Positions 1 to 9,908 of a stretch of DNA of 64,000 nt are shown in pieces; positions within the stretch are counted from its first letter, which is position 1; each line of letters opens with the position of its first letter. The notes under the pieces are model-generated. The model did not search any database. It saw nothing but the letters and a program-made list of their open reading frames with translations, and was not told the origin of the DNA. The translations under genes were made by a program, and so were the position numbers. The stretch is from Candidatus Paralachnospira avium (lineage in GTDB: Bacteria; Bacillota; Clostridia; Lachnospirales; Lachnospiraceae): NCBI GenBank assembly GCA_904420245.1, contig CAJFUL010000051.1:35397-99396 (forward strand). The letters run 5' to 3'.

Positions 1-365
1 TTCCCTTCGAGATCTCGCCGAAGGGGGTGCGGAAAGCCATGAACCGTACAGGAGAGCTGTTCCCGGCTCTGCTGGAGGTCTGCACCGCCGACAGCATGGG
101 AAAGAGTTCCTATGCGCAGGAAACGTATCTGCCCAAGCTGGAGCTGGTAAAGAAATATTATGAAGAGATCAAAGCGGCCGGCGATTGCGTGGCGTTAAAG
201 GATCTGGCGATCCGGGGGGCGGATCTGATCGCGGCCGGCATGAAGCCGGGGAAAGAGATGGGCAGGTGCCTGGAGGAATGTCTGGAGCTGGTCCTGGAAG
301 CGCCGGAGAAAAACGAAAGGGAATACCTGCTGGAGTTTTGTCTCAAAAAGCAGGATGAAAAATAA
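1..365 (+). CDS. cca: CCA tRNA nucleotidyltransferase, C-terminal fragment (5' end outside window)
   Basis: Open frame from window start (PFEISPKGVRKAMNRTGELFPALLEV...DLIAAGMKPGKEMGRCLEECLELVLE) resembles the C-terminal domain of Cca-type enzymes. Confidence 0.6.
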   Translation, partial: PFEISPKGVRKAMNRTGELFPALLEVCTADSMGKSSYAQETYLPKLELVKKYYEEIKAAGDCVALKDLAIRGADLIAAGMKPGKEMGRCLEECLELVLEAPEKNEREYLLEFCLKKQDEK

Positions 366-402
366 AGAAGCCCGGAGAAACACCGGAGCTGGAAGGAGAA
401 AA

Positions 403-621
403 ATGGATAAAATAGTTGCGGTGGTCACAGTAAACGTGATCTTTCTTGGTGTAGGACTGCTTATCTACCGGGGGAAGCTGGATGATATCCTGACCATATC
501 CTTTGGAAAGAGCCCGCTGGAGAAGAGGAGGATCGACTACAAGAGTTTCCGGCGGACTGCGCTGGCGGTCATGATCCTGTGCGATATATTTGCATCGGTG
601 CTGGTCCTGATAAAAATGTGA
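403..621 (+). CDS. small membrane protein, unknown function
   Basis: ORF with RBS-like GGAG upstream of ATG 403; two hydrophobic segments. Confidence 0.5.
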   Translation: MDKIVAVVTVNVIFLGVGLLIYRGKLDDILTISFGKSPLEKRRIDYKSFRRTALAVMILCDIFASVLVLIKM

Positions 622-794
622 GAGACGGAAGCCGGAGGTCCTGCGGATGAGATCCGCGGAGCCTCCGGCGTTTTCATCCCTTTGCCGGAAACGGCATTTT
701 TTGGCCGTACATTCCCGGGAAGGAAACGCGCCGTCAGCGGAAGCTGCTTCCGGAATGGCCCGCCGCAGGAGAAGGCATCCGCTCTTTTACGGGA

Positions 795-1754
795 TCATGT
801 CTCAAGCCCTTCGGCCCGCATAAACCGGTCCATCAGCTTTACCACTTCCATGGTACAGTCCATATACGCGCCGGTGAAATCGCCGGAAGCCAGGGCCTGC
901 TCCACGTCCAGGATCTCATACTGGAGGGCGCGGGAAGTTTCTCCGCACCGGATCTCCTCCTCTGTGCCGTCCGGATAGACGATGACGGCCTTTTCGGCCC
1001 GGACATAGTTCATCACGGAAACGTAGGCTTTGTCCCCGGCGATGATGCCCCTCTTGGGCAGCTTGGCCCGGAACGTCAGGTTGACGCTGCCGATCTCTCC
1101 GGCATCCGTGGCCAGGGCGATGGACCACATCTCATCGACGCCGGTGGGGTAGGGCTTCATCATATGGGTGGTGCCGGTGATGCGGCCCGAGAGAAAATAG
1201 GTGACGAAGGACAGTCCGTAGGTGCCGATGTCCAGCATGGCGCCGCCGCCCAGCTGTGGGTTGAAAAACCGGTTGGAGGGATCGTCCTCCTTGAGGCTCC
1301 CCAGCTCCGCTTCCACAAATTTGATCTTTCCCAGCTTCCCGCCGGCGATCATGTTCCGGATCTCCTTGAAAATGGGCATATGGTAGATGGTCATGGCCTC
1401 GCACAGCAGCAGGCCCTTGAAAGCGGCCAGTTCGCAGGCCCTCTTCATCTCCTCATAGTTTCCCCAGATGGCTTTTTCGCACAGGACATGCTTCCCGTGG
1501 TCCAGGGCATCCAGGATGAGGCGGTAGTGCTGGCTGTTGACCGCGGCGATATAGACAATATCCACCGCTTCATCCTCCAGAAGCTCCTTATAAGAGCCGT
1601 AGGCTTTCTGAGTCCCATATTTCTCCTGGAAAGCCTTGGCCGAAGACAGACTCCTGGACGCGGCTGCATAGATGGGATGGAGCTGGATCATGTTTTCCGC
1701 GAATTCATGGGCGATATTGCCCAGACCCAAGATCCCCCAATTCCATTGTTTCAT
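795..1754 (-). CDS. Gfo/Idh/MocA family oxidoreductase
   Basis: N-terminal GILGLGNIAHEFAENM Rossmann motif, CEKAIW motif, GGGAMLDIGTY. Confidence 0.9.
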   Translation of the reverse strand: MKQWNWGILGLGNIAHEFAENMIQLHPIYAAASRSLSSAKAFQEKYGTQKAYGSYKELLEDEAVDIVYIAAVNSQHYRLILDALDHGKHVLCEKAIWGNYEEMKRACELAAFKGLLLCEAMTIYHMPIFKEIRNMIAGGKLGKIKFVEAELGSLKEDDPSNRFFNPQLGGGAMLDIGTYGLSFVTYFLSGRITGTTHMMKPYPTGVDEMWSIALATDAGEIGSVNLTFRAKLPKRGIIAGDKAYVSVMNYVRAEKAVIVYPDGTEEEIRCGETSRALQYEILDVEQALASGDFTGAYMDCTMEVVKLMDRFMRAEGLET

Positions 1755-1953
1755 ATCCGCTTCCTTTCCGCTGATGCCTGCCGGAAGCGCAGTTTCCTGT
1801 CAGGCAGGCATGGGCTGTGAGATTTTTTTCTGAGACCATCATACTATAAGCTGGAGGGAAAATCCATCCCGTTTTCCTGGTCATTTTCCGGCCGGTTCCC
1901 ACATAGGATAGAAGTAGCCAATTTTAGGAGCAGTATTTCAGTCATTTGGAGGG

Positions 1954-3081
1954 GTGGACGTGAATGAACGGGGAACCGGCGTTTTAGAACAGTACGGGCT
2001 GGAGGTGTTCCGGACCAGCCGGACGCGGGGAGCGGTCCTGTGTGAGACCAGCCGCGGCGTGAAGCTGTTGAAAGAGTGGACCGGGTCCGACAGACGGGCC
2101 CAGCTGGAATATGCGGTACTGTCGGCGCTGGGAGAGGAAGCGGGCCTCCAGGTGGACTGCTGCATGAAAAATCTGGAGGGAGGCCTGGTATCGGCGGACG
2201 AGGACCAGGCCAGGTATGTCCTGCGGGACTGGTATGAAGGGCGGGAGTGCAGTACCAGGGAGCCGGGAGAGATCCTGGAGGCCGCGGCTCTGCTGGCAAA
2301 GCTCCATCAGGCCCTGCGCAGGCTGGAGGCTTCCCATGTCCTGGAAAAGCGGATCGAGGCGGTCCGGAAGGAGATGGAGGAGAAGGCGGCGGAAGGAGCC
2401 CCGGATGAGGCGGAGGAGCAGAAGGACTGCGGGGATAGAGGCGGACCGGAGGAAGAGCCGGAGGAGAAAAGAGAAGAGGAAGGCCGGGAGCTTCCGGAGG
2501 AACCGGAGACCCTGGCCGGCGTCCTGGACCGTCACAACCGGGAGCTGAAGCGGACCAGATCCTTTGTAAAGGCCAGGAAGCGGAAAACGGATTTTGAACT
2601 GGTGGTCATAGGCGGCTTTGAAAAATTTTACCGGCAGGCAGAAGAGGCGGTGCAGCTGGCCGAAGAGCTGGGTCAGGTGGACGGGGACTGGTGGTGCCAT
2701 GGAGAATACAGCCACCATCATGTACTGCTGGGAGAGGGCGTCTGCGCAGTCACGGATTTTTCCAGGATGCGCAGGGGGATCCAGGCGGGAGACCTGTATT
2801 ATTTCACCAGGAAGGTGCTGGAGAAGCACAGGTGGAACCTGAGGCTGGGCCGCAGGATCCTGGAGGCTTATTCGGAGATCCTGCCCCTCACCGGAGAAGA
2901 GTGGAAATACTTGTATATCCTGTTCTTGTATCCGGAAAAATATTGGAAGCAGATGAACTACTATCTGAATTCCAATAAAGCCTGGATCCCGGCCCGCAAT
3001 ATCGATAAGCTGCGGGTGCTGGAGAGTCAGTTTGAGCCGAGGGAGCAGTTTTTGGAGGAATTGAGGAAAAGGGCGGTCTGA
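1954..3081 (+). CDS. CotS-like spore coat / aminoglycoside-phosphotransferase-fold protein with Glu-rich insert
   Basis: VLEQYGLEVFRTSRTRGAVLCETSRGVKLLKEW and WWCHGEYSHHHVLL; terminator follows. Confidence 0.65.
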   Translation: MDVNERGTGVLEQYGLEVFRTSRTRGAVLCETSRGVKLLKEWTGSDRRAQLEYAVLSALGEEAGLQVDCCMKNLEGGLVSADEDQARYVLRDWYEGRECSTREPGEILEAAALLAKLHQALRRLEASHVLEKRIEAVRKEMEEKAAEGAPDEAEEQKDCGDRGGPEEEPEEKREEEGRELPEEPETLAGVLDRHNRELKRTRSFVKARKRKTDFELVVIGGFEKFYRQAEEAVQLAEELGQVDGDWWCHGEYSHHHVLLGEGVCAVTDFSRMRRGIQAGDLYYFTRKVLEKHRWNLRLGRRILEAYSEILPLTGEEWKYLYILFLYPEKYWKQMNYYLNSNKAWIPARNIDKLRVLESQFEPREQFLEELRKRAV

Positions 3082-3094
3082 CCGCCCTTTTTTG
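3068..3094 (+). terminator. intrinsic terminator of the CotS-like gene
   Basis: AAAGGGCGGTCTGACCGCCCTTTTTT overlapping the stop codon. Confidence 0.8.
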
Positions 3095-3097
3095 CCT

Positions 3098-3240
3098 CTC
3101 TATAGGAAGTTTCGTTTCCATAGAGCAAAAACATTCCGTGGGACCTGGCTGCCGCTTATGCGGTTTCCGCTTCGCCGCGGCTGTCACGAAACAAGTACCG
3201 CCGCCATCAAACGGTCCGCCGCCGGAGCGGTCCTGGGCTG
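3098..3240 (+). repeat. structured interspersed repeat, copy A (long form)
   Basis: CTCTATAGGAAGTTTCGTTTCCATAGAGCAAAAACATTCCGTGG..., starts 3 nt after terminator T-tract; shares about 130 bp with copy B. Confidence 0.8.
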
Positions 3241-3481
3241 ACCTGAGGAGAACGCCGTTTCTGCCCGGCGCGGCCGGACGGGAGTGCTCGCAAAATTGTG
3301 CATAAACTCCATATATCCCGAGATAAAAGCGGGGAGTATGTCAAAAACAGACAAAAAACCAGCTCTGGAGATTGTGGTTTTCGTTGAATTTTAAAATAGG
3401 ATATATTATAATAAAATCAATATTCAGCGGAATACAGATCCGGCAGATGGCCGGAAATATCCGTTTCAGGGAGGGATTACC

Positions 3482-5215
3482 ATGGATTATCGGAAAGTAT
3501 ACGAGGAATGGCTGACAGACCCGTATATTGACAGCAAGACAAAAGAGGAGCTGGAGAGCATAAAGGACGATGAGAATGAGATCCGGGAGAGATTTTATAC
3601 CGAGCTGTCCTTCGGGACTGCCGGACTCCGGGGGATCATCGGAGCAGGCATCAACCGTATGAATATTTATACGGTGCGCAAGGCGACCCAGGGTCTGGCC
3701 AATTATATCCTCAAGGCAGGCGGAGAGAAAAAGGGCGTGGCCATTGCCTATGATTCCCGTCATATGTCTCCGGAGTTTGCCGACGAGGCGGCGCTGTGCC
3801 TGGCGGCCAACGGCATCAAGGCATATGTGTTTGAGTCTCTGCGGCCGACGCCTGAGCTTTCTTACGCGGTCCGGAAGCTGGGCTGCATCGCGGGCATCAA
3901 TATCACGGCCAGCCATAACCCGCCGGAATATAATGGCTATAAGGTATACTGGGAGGACGGGGCCCAGATCACACCGCCCCACGATACGGGGATCATGGCT
4001 GAGGTCCAGGCAGTGGACGGCTTTGGCTCCATGAAGACCATGGACAAGGAGGCAGCCGTGGCGGCAGGCCTCTATGAGACCATTGGACAGGCCATCGACG
4101 ACGCTTACATAGAAGAGCTGAAAAAACAGGTGAAGCACTGGGACAGCATAAAGGCAGAGGGCGGGAATCTGCGGATCGTTTACACGCCTCTCCACGGCAC
4201 GGGAAATATCCCGGTGCGCCGTGTCCTCAAGGAGCTGGGTTTTGAGCACGTCTATGTGGTGCCGGAGCAGGAGCTTCCCGACGGAGATTTTCCCACCGTC
4301 AGTTATCCCAATCCGGAGGCGGAGGAAGCCTTTGCCCTGGCTCTCAAGCTGGCGAAGGAAAAGGACGCGGATCTGGTATTGGCCACCGATCCGGATGCGG
4401 ACCGTCTGGGAGTCTATGTGAAGGATACCAAGTCCGGTCAGTATATCTCCCTGACCGGAAATATGTCCGGGAGCCTGCTGGCCGATTATGAGATCAGCCA
4501 GACCAAGGAGCTTTCCGGCCTTCCGGAGGACGGGACGCTGATCAAGACCATCGTCACCACCAATCTGGCGGACGCCATTGCCCGGCATTACGGAGTGCGG
4601 CTCATCGAGGTGCTGACCGGCTTCAAGTATATCGGGCAGCAGATCCTGAACTTTGAGCAGACCGGGAAGGGGACGTATCTCTTCGGCTTCGAGGAAAGCT
4701 ACGGCTGCCTGATCGGAACCCATGCCAGGGACAAGGATGCCGTGGTGGCCACCATGGCCCTTTGCGAAGCGGCCGCTTACTATAAGACCAAGGGGATGAC
4801 CCTCTGGGATGCCATGATCCAGATGTATGAACGGTACGGATATTATAAGGACAGCGTGAAGTCCATTACGCTGGCGGGCATCGAGGGCCTGGCCAAGATC
4901 AAGGAGATCCTGGAGGAGCTGAGAGCCAATACGCCTTCTCAGGTGGCCGGATATAAGGTGCTCGCCGTCCGGGATTATCAGAAGGACACCGTGACGGAGC
5001 TGGCCACGGGAGCCGTGACTTCCACGGGCCTTCCCGCTTCCAACGTGCTCTATTACGAACTGAGCGACGGCGCGTGGCTGTGCGTACGGCCTTCCGGCAC
5101 AGAGCCCAAGGTAAAGTTTTACTATGGAGTCAAGGGAACCTCCCTGGAGGACGCCGAAGAACGATCGGAGAAATTCGGAGAAGAAGTCCTGGCCATGATA
5201 CAGGATATGATGTAG
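3482..5215 (+). CDS. pgm: phosphoglucomutase/phosphomannomutase family (alpha-D-phosphohexomutase)
   Basis: TASHNPPEYNGYKVYWEDGAQ and DPDADRLGVYV motifs. Confidence 0.93.
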   Translation: MDYRKVYEEWLTDPYIDSKTKEELESIKDDENEIRERFYTELSFGTAGLRGIIGAGINRMNIYTVRKATQGLANYILKAGGEKKGVAIAYDSRHMSPEFADEAALCLAANGIKAYVFESLRPTPELSYAVRKLGCIAGINITASHNPPEYNGYKVYWEDGAQITPPHDTGIMAEVQAVDGFGSMKTMDKEAAVAAGLYETIGQAIDDAYIEELKKQVKHWDSIKAEGGNLRIVYTPLHGTGNIPVRRVLKELGFEHVYVVPEQELPDGDFPTVSYPNPEAEEAFALALKLAKEKDADLVLATDPDADRLGVYVKDTKSGQYISLTGNMSGSLLADYEISQTKELSGLPEDGTLIKTIVTTNLADAIARHYGVRLIEVLTGFKYIGQQILNFEQTGKGTYLFGFEESYGCLIGTHARDKDAVVATMALCEAAAYYKTKGMTLWDAMIQMYERYGYYKDSVKSITLAGIEGLAKIKEILEELRANTPSQVAGYKVLAVRDYQKDTVTELATGAVTSTGLPASNVLYYELSDGAWLCVRPSGTEPKVKFYYGVKGTSLEDAEERSEKFGEEVLAMIQDMM

Positions 5216-5282
5216 AGAACATAAAAGGCGGCCCGGCGGGCCGCTTGATGGGACGCCTGCGCCGGCAGGCGTCTTTTTTTCG

Positions 5283-5420
5283 CTCTATAGGAAACTTCAT
5301 TTTCATAGAGCAAAAACACTCCGTGGAGCCGCGCTGCGTTATGCGGTCCTTCGCTTCGCTCCGGCCGCTGTGAACGATTACCGCCGGCGCCAAACAGTCC
5401 GGCGCGGGCGGAGCAGCTCT
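5283..5420 (+). repeat. structured interspersed repeat, copy B (long form)
   Basis: CTCTATAGGAAACTTCATTTTCATAGAGCAAAAACACTCCGTGGAGC..., directly after terminator GACGCCTGCGCCGGCAGGCGTCTTTTTTT. Confidence 0.8.
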
Positions 5421-5499
5421 GCCGCGGACCCTGCTCCGGAGGCTTGTCCGCGGGAGTTTATCCCGCGGCTGGATTCGCGGCGGTATCCGGCCCGGAGCG

Positions 5500-5997
5500 T
5501 CAGACCAGGAGATAAAAACTGTCGATGCTCTGGAAGACGCCGAACTTCATCCCGGCTTCCGGCACGGTGCCGCAGTAGGTGAAGCCGAAGTCCCGGTGGA
5601 GGCGGATGCTGGCTTCATTCCCGCTGGTGATGACCGACACCACCAGATGCGTCCGGGGGTCCAGGCGGGCTTCCTCCAGGATCCGTTCCATGAGGGCGCG
5701 GGCGATGCCCATCCTCCGGAAGGCGGGAGCTACATAAACGGAGAGCTCCGCCGTGGACTTGTAGGCCTCCTTCTCCCGGTAAGGGGAGAGGCTGGCATAT
5801 CCGGCCGGTATGCCGCCGGCCAGAGCTGTCAGGAGAGGATGGTTGTCCCGGTTATGGGAGAAAAACCAGAGACGCCATTCCTCCATGGTCTTGGGATGCA
5901 GATCCAGGGTGGAGATCCCGTGGAGCACTTCGTGATTGTAGATGTCCAAGAGGGCGGGAAGGTCGGATTCGATCGCTGTCCGTATTTCCAGTTCCAT
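5500..5997 (-). CDS. GNAT family N-acetyltransferase (phosphinothricin acetyltransferase-like)
   Basis: IRTAIESDLPALLDIYNHEV...AELSVYVAPAFRRMGIARALME; RBS upstream of ATG at 5997. Confidence 0.88.
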   Translation of the reverse strand: MELEIRTAIESDLPALLDIYNHEVLHGISTLDLHPKTMEEWRLWFFSHNRDNHPLLTALAGGIPAGYASLSPYREKEAYKSTAELSVYVAPAFRRMGIARALMERILEEARLDPRTHLVVSVITSGNEASIRLHRDFGFTYCGTVPEAGMKFGVFQSIDSFYLLV

Positions 5998-6152
5998 AAA
6001 ATTACACCTCCTGAGCCGCGGGGCCGCGGCCCGGTCCATATTGAAGTCCGGTTTTCCTGCTGATCCGATTATATCACAGAAGACAGTCCCAGGCATAGGA
6101 AAAAAGCGGGACGCATACATTAGAAAGAGAATGTCTGAGGAGGGAACGGACC

Positions 6153-6572
6153 ATGAGACCACGGAGGAGATGGACAGGACGGCTGCTGTTTTGGGTGTTC
6201 CTCGTGCTGACAGCCCTGGCAGGCTGCGGAAAAGGCTCCGGGGACGGGGATAAGGAACCGCTGGATTTCACAGTGGCGGAGGAGACGGAGATCCCGGATG
6301 AACTGAGATCCATCATCGAGGAAAAGAAGCAGGCAGAGTTCAAGCTGACGTATTCCAGCGGAGATTCCCTGTATCTGGTGGTGGGGATCGGCCAGCAGGA
6401 GACAGGAGGATACAGCATATCGGTGAAGGATCTGTATCTTCAGGACGGCACCATCTGCCTGGAGACAGAATCCATGGGGCCGTCGAAGGATGAGCAGGCG
6501 AGCCAGGCGCCTTCCTGTCCGTATCTGGTGGTGAAGCTTGGGTACCGGGAAGAGCCGGTGGTATTTTTATAG
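6153..6572 (+). CDS. lipoprotein with PrcB-like C-terminal domain
   Basis: Lipobox LVLTALAGCG; GGYSISVKDLYLQDGTICLETESMGP resembles the PrcB C-terminal domain. Confidence 0.65.
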   Translation: MRPRRRWTGRLLFWVFLVLTALAGCGKGSGDGDKEPLDFTVAEETEIPDELRSIIEEKKQAEFKLTYSSGDSLYLVVGIGQQETGGYSISVKDLYLQDGTICLETESMGPSKDEQASQAPSCPYLVVKLGYREEPVVFL

Positions 6573-6581
6573 GAGGAAGCC

Positions 6582-8144
6582 ATGGAACTTACAAAAATGA
6601 GTATCCGCATGTGCAGGCAGAAGAAGAAAGCAGTGTCTCAGATTACCATGGATGACGATTTCATCGTGCCGGATGTCAAGCCGGATATAGAGAAGATCGT
6701 GGCGGAGGACGGCGCCGCTGAGATAGAGGAGATCCGGCGGCTCCCGGAAAAGGCGGGGCTCCGAGGCAAATTGTCCTACAGGCTCCTCTACTATCCTCTG
6801 GAGGGAGGCGCGCTCCAGGCCATGGAGGGCGAGATCCCCTTTGACGAGTACATCCATATGCCGGAGCTGGAGGAGAAAGATTACCTTCAGGCGGAGGCGG
6901 AGCTGGAGGATCTGACCATTGAGCTGATCCATTCCCGTAAGATAAACGTCAAGGCCATCATCACCTTTACGCTGACGGCGGAGGGATTGGAGGAGCAGGA
7001 GGCTGTCACGGGAGTGGAGGACCAGGCCCCGGTGGAAATGCAGAAGAGGATGATCCGGGCCGCCCAGACAGCCGTATGCCAGAAGGATACATACCGGGTG
7101 AAGGAAGAGCTGGAACTTTCCGGCAGCCAGCCGGATATGGAGGAGCTGCTCTGGCGCCGGTGCCGTCTGCGGAATGTCCAGACCAGGCCCCTGGACGGGA
7201 GCATCAGCATACAGGGAGTCCTGGATGTGTTCTGCATATACAGAGGCCCGGAGGACCCCGTACCGCCCCAATGGCTGGAGAGGGAGGTGGCCTTTTCCGG
7301 AAATCTGGAGCTGCCTGACGCCACGGAGGAGATGTACCCGGAGATCACGGTGCGGCTGGTCCACTGCCAGATGGAGGTGCAGCCGGATTTCGACGGGGAG
7401 AACCGGAGCCTGTCCCTGGATGCGGTTCTGGAGCTGGACATCAAGCTCTATGAGGAAGAAAGTCTCCAGGTGGTCAGCGACGTGTATTCTCCGGCCAAGG
7501 AGCTGGAGCCGGAATATCTGCCGGCCCAGGTGGAGGAGATCCTGGTCAAGAACAGCTCCAGGACCAAAGTAACGGGAAGGCTCAAGTGCGCGGGAGATGG
7601 AAATGTACTGCAGATCTGCCATGTGGACGGAGAGATCAAGCTGGATGACCAGAGACCGGCGGAGGGCGGTCTGGCGCTGGAAGGAGCTCTGTGCCTGAAC
7701 CTGCTTTATATGACGGACAGCGACAGTCATCCTCTCCAGTCCATGAGAGGCGTGATCCCATTCCAGTACCAGATCGAGGCCAGGGGGATGGACGATTCCT
7801 GCGTCTATCAGCTGAATACAGGCCTGGAGCAGCTGGGGGCGGTCATGCTGGGAGGAGGAGAAGTGGAGATCAAGGCGTCGGTCCTCTTTGACCTTCTGGC
7901 CCGCAGAGTGGAGAAGGAGCAGATGATCGCCGGGATCCGGGAGAGGGAACTGGATCTGGAAGAGATCCAGAACCTTCCGGGCATCGTGGTCTATGTGGTG
8001 CAGCCGGAGGATACTCTGTGGAAGATCGCCAAAAAATTCCATGCTTCCGTGGAAGCGATACGGCAGGCCAACGGGCTGGGAGATGAAAAGCTGTCTCCGG
8101 GAAAGCGGCTCCTGGTCATCAAGCAGGTGGCGGAGGCCATCTGA
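6582..8144 (+). CDS. DUF3794 (SPOCS) and LysM domain protein, probably spore associated
   Basis: Repeated SPOCS-type segments; C-terminal VVQPEDTLWKIAKKFHASVEAIRQANGL...PGKRLLVI LysM. Confidence 0.88.
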   Translation: MELTKMSIRMCRQKKKAVSQITMDDDFIVPDVKPDIEKIVAEDGAAEIEEIRRLPEKAGLRGKLSYRLLYYPLEGGALQAMEGEIPFDEYIHMPELEEKDYLQAEAELEDLTIELIHSRKINVKAIITFTLTAEGLEEQEAVTGVEDQAPVEMQKRMIRAAQTAVCQKDTYRVKEELELSGSQPDMEELLWRRCRLRNVQTRPLDGSISIQGVLDVFCIYRGPEDPVPPQWLEREVAFSGNLELPDATEEMYPEITVRLVHCQMEVQPDFDGENRSLSLDAVLELDIKLYEEESLQVVSDVYSPAKELEPEYLPAQVEEILVKNSSRTKVTGRLKCAGDGNVLQICHVDGEIKLDDQRPAEGGLALEGALCLNLLYMTDSDSHPLQSMRGVIPFQYQIEARGMDDSCVYQLNTGLEQLGAVMLGGGEVEIKASVLFDLLARRVEKEQMIAGIRERELDLEEIQNLPGIVVYVVQPEDTLWKIAKKFHASVEAIRQANGLGDEKLSPGKRLLVIKQVAEAI

Positions 8145-8377
8145 CCGGCCGGGAAAAAGGCGGTCTTTCCGGTGACGCCTTCAAAAACAGTAGACAAAAA
8201 AAGAAAAGATACATAAGATAAATTGTAGATGGAAACACTAGAAAACAGGCATCGGACAGAAAATACAGATAGGCAGAACCTTGAGAAAATACCTGGGCCG
8301 GCAGCTCCGGCCCCGTCTGATGCTTTATCATAGACGCGTGCGGTCTCCGCACGCATACATATCCCACAGGAGCAGTC

Positions 8378-8632
8378 ATGGAAAATTACATGTATATCTT
8401 AAGGTGCAGCGACGGCAGTCTCTATACTGGATGGACAAACCATCTGGAAAAACGGGTCGCCGCCCATCAGGCAGGCTGCGGCGCCAAATATACAAAAGGC
8501 AGGAGACCGGTGGAGTTAGTCTATTGGGAAGCCTTTGCCACCAGGGAAGAAGCCATGCGCAGAGAATATGCCGTGAAGCAGATGAGCCGGACGGACAAGC
8601 TGGAGCTGATCAAAAGGGGCCGCACCACGTAG
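8378..8632 (+). CDS. GIY-YIG nuclease family protein
   Basis: YMYILRCSDGSLYTGWTNHLEKRVAAHQAG. Confidence 0.93.
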   Translation: MENYMYILRCSDGSLYTGWTNHLEKRVAAHQAGCGAKYTKGRRPVELVYWEAFATREEAMRREYAVKQMSRTDKLELIKRGRTT

Positions 8633-8668
8633 GGAGCGGCCCCTTTTGCCGTGGATACGGCCCGCATC

Positions 8669-9340
8669 TCACGGGACCAGCGGCATGGATGCGACGAATT
8701 GATACATCAGGATGAAGTGGCAGAGGCTTCCGCCCATGACAAAGAGATGAAAGATCTCGTGGGAGCCGAAGGCTTTGTGCCTGGAATTGAACAGCGGCAG
8801 TTTCAGGGCGTAGATGACGCCGCCGATGGTGTAGATGATGCCGCCTGCCAGGAGCCAGCCGAAGGCCGCCGGAGCCAGGTTGTTCAGGAGTCTGGTGAAG
8901 GACAGGACGCAGACCCATCCCATGCCGATATAGAGGACCGATGAAAACCACTTGGGACAGTTGATCCAGAGCGCCTTGATCAGGATGCCGGCCAGAGCGA
9001 TGGCCCAGATCAGGCACAGCAGGAACAGTCCCTGGCTGCCGCCGATGACGATGACGCAGACCGGGGTGTAGGTGCCCGCGATCAGGACGAAGATCATCAT
9101 ATGGTCGAATTTTTTCAGGATCTTATTGACTCTGGGAGAAATATCCAGGGTGTGGTACAGGGTGCTGGCTCCGTAGAGCAGGATCATACTGACGATGTAG
9201 ACGGTCAGGCAGACGACGTGGATGCGGTCAGGAGCCTGAGCCGCCCGCAGCAGGAGGGGAAGGGCCGCGAATACGGCCATGAGCCATCCAATGAAATGTG
9301 TGATCGCGCTTCCGGGGTCTTTTGGCTTTAAGTTCTTCAT
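8669..9340 (-). CDS. hemolysin III / PAQR family membrane protein
   Basis: SAITHFIGWLMAV...LYGASTLYHTL...FHLFVMGGSLCHFILMY. Confidence 0.9.
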   Translation of the reverse strand: MKNLKPKDPGSAITHFIGWLMAVFAALPLLLRAAQAPDRIHVVCLTVYIVSMILLYGASTLYHTLDISPRVNKILKKFDHMMIFVLIAGTYTPVCVIVIGGSQGLFLLCLIWAIALAGILIKALWINCPKWFSSVLYIGMGWVCVLSFTRLLNNLAPAAFGWLLAGGIIYTIGGVIYALKLPLFNSRHKAFGSHEIFHLFVMGGSLCHFILMYQFVASMPLVP

Positions 9341-9475
9341 TTTAAACGCCTCCTAACTCGAGATATAGTTTTAAAAACTATATTAAGTATATACAAATAA
9401 TACAACATATATTCAAGACAGTCAATAGAGGCGCAAAAAAAAGCCGCCTCCGGAAAGAGGCGGCCGGGAAACGCA

Positions 9476-9880
9476 TCAGGCGCAGCCGATGGTCAGAAGA
9501 ATATTGGAGAATACCCGCTGCTCTCCGGTGGAGATGGCCAGGACCACGTCCGGCTGGCAGCACAGGTCGTAGTATTCAAAGCGGCCGGTCCCCTCCAGGG
9601 GAAGTCCCAGCTCTTTCTCAAACTCGTCGAAGATCTCCGGCCTGGAGCCGTCGCCGGGAGTCATGACCTCGGCTTTTTCGATCTCCACCACGGAGTGGAT
9701 GGCCTTTAAGACCTGGGTGACGGTGGGAACACCGGGGGTCAGTCCCAGGTAGATCTTTTCCGCGTTCCCGCTTTTTTCCGCCAGGGGATAGTTGCCGTCG
9801 GCGATCAGGACTTTGCTGCCGTGGCCGCAGAGGGACAGGGCCTTCATGAGGCCGGGATGGATACAAGCTGTTGTGAGCAT
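9476..9880 (-). CDS. RbsD/FucU family transport/pyranase protein
   Basis: HPGLMKALSLCGHGSKVLIADGNYPL motif. Confidence 0.88.
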   Translation of the reverse strand: MLTTACIHPGLMKALSLCGHGSKVLIADGNYPLAEKSGNAEKIYLGLTPGVPTVTQVLKAIHSVVEIEKAEVMTPGDGSRPEIFDEFEKELGLPLEGTGRFEYYDLCCQPDVVLAISTGEQRVFSNILLTIGCA

Positions 9881-9908
9881 GATGAGGATCTCCTTTCTGT
9901 TGGTATTG

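Noticed and set aside
6567-8042. 491-aa minus-strand ORF
   Set aside because: Antisense to the DUF3794-LysM gene.
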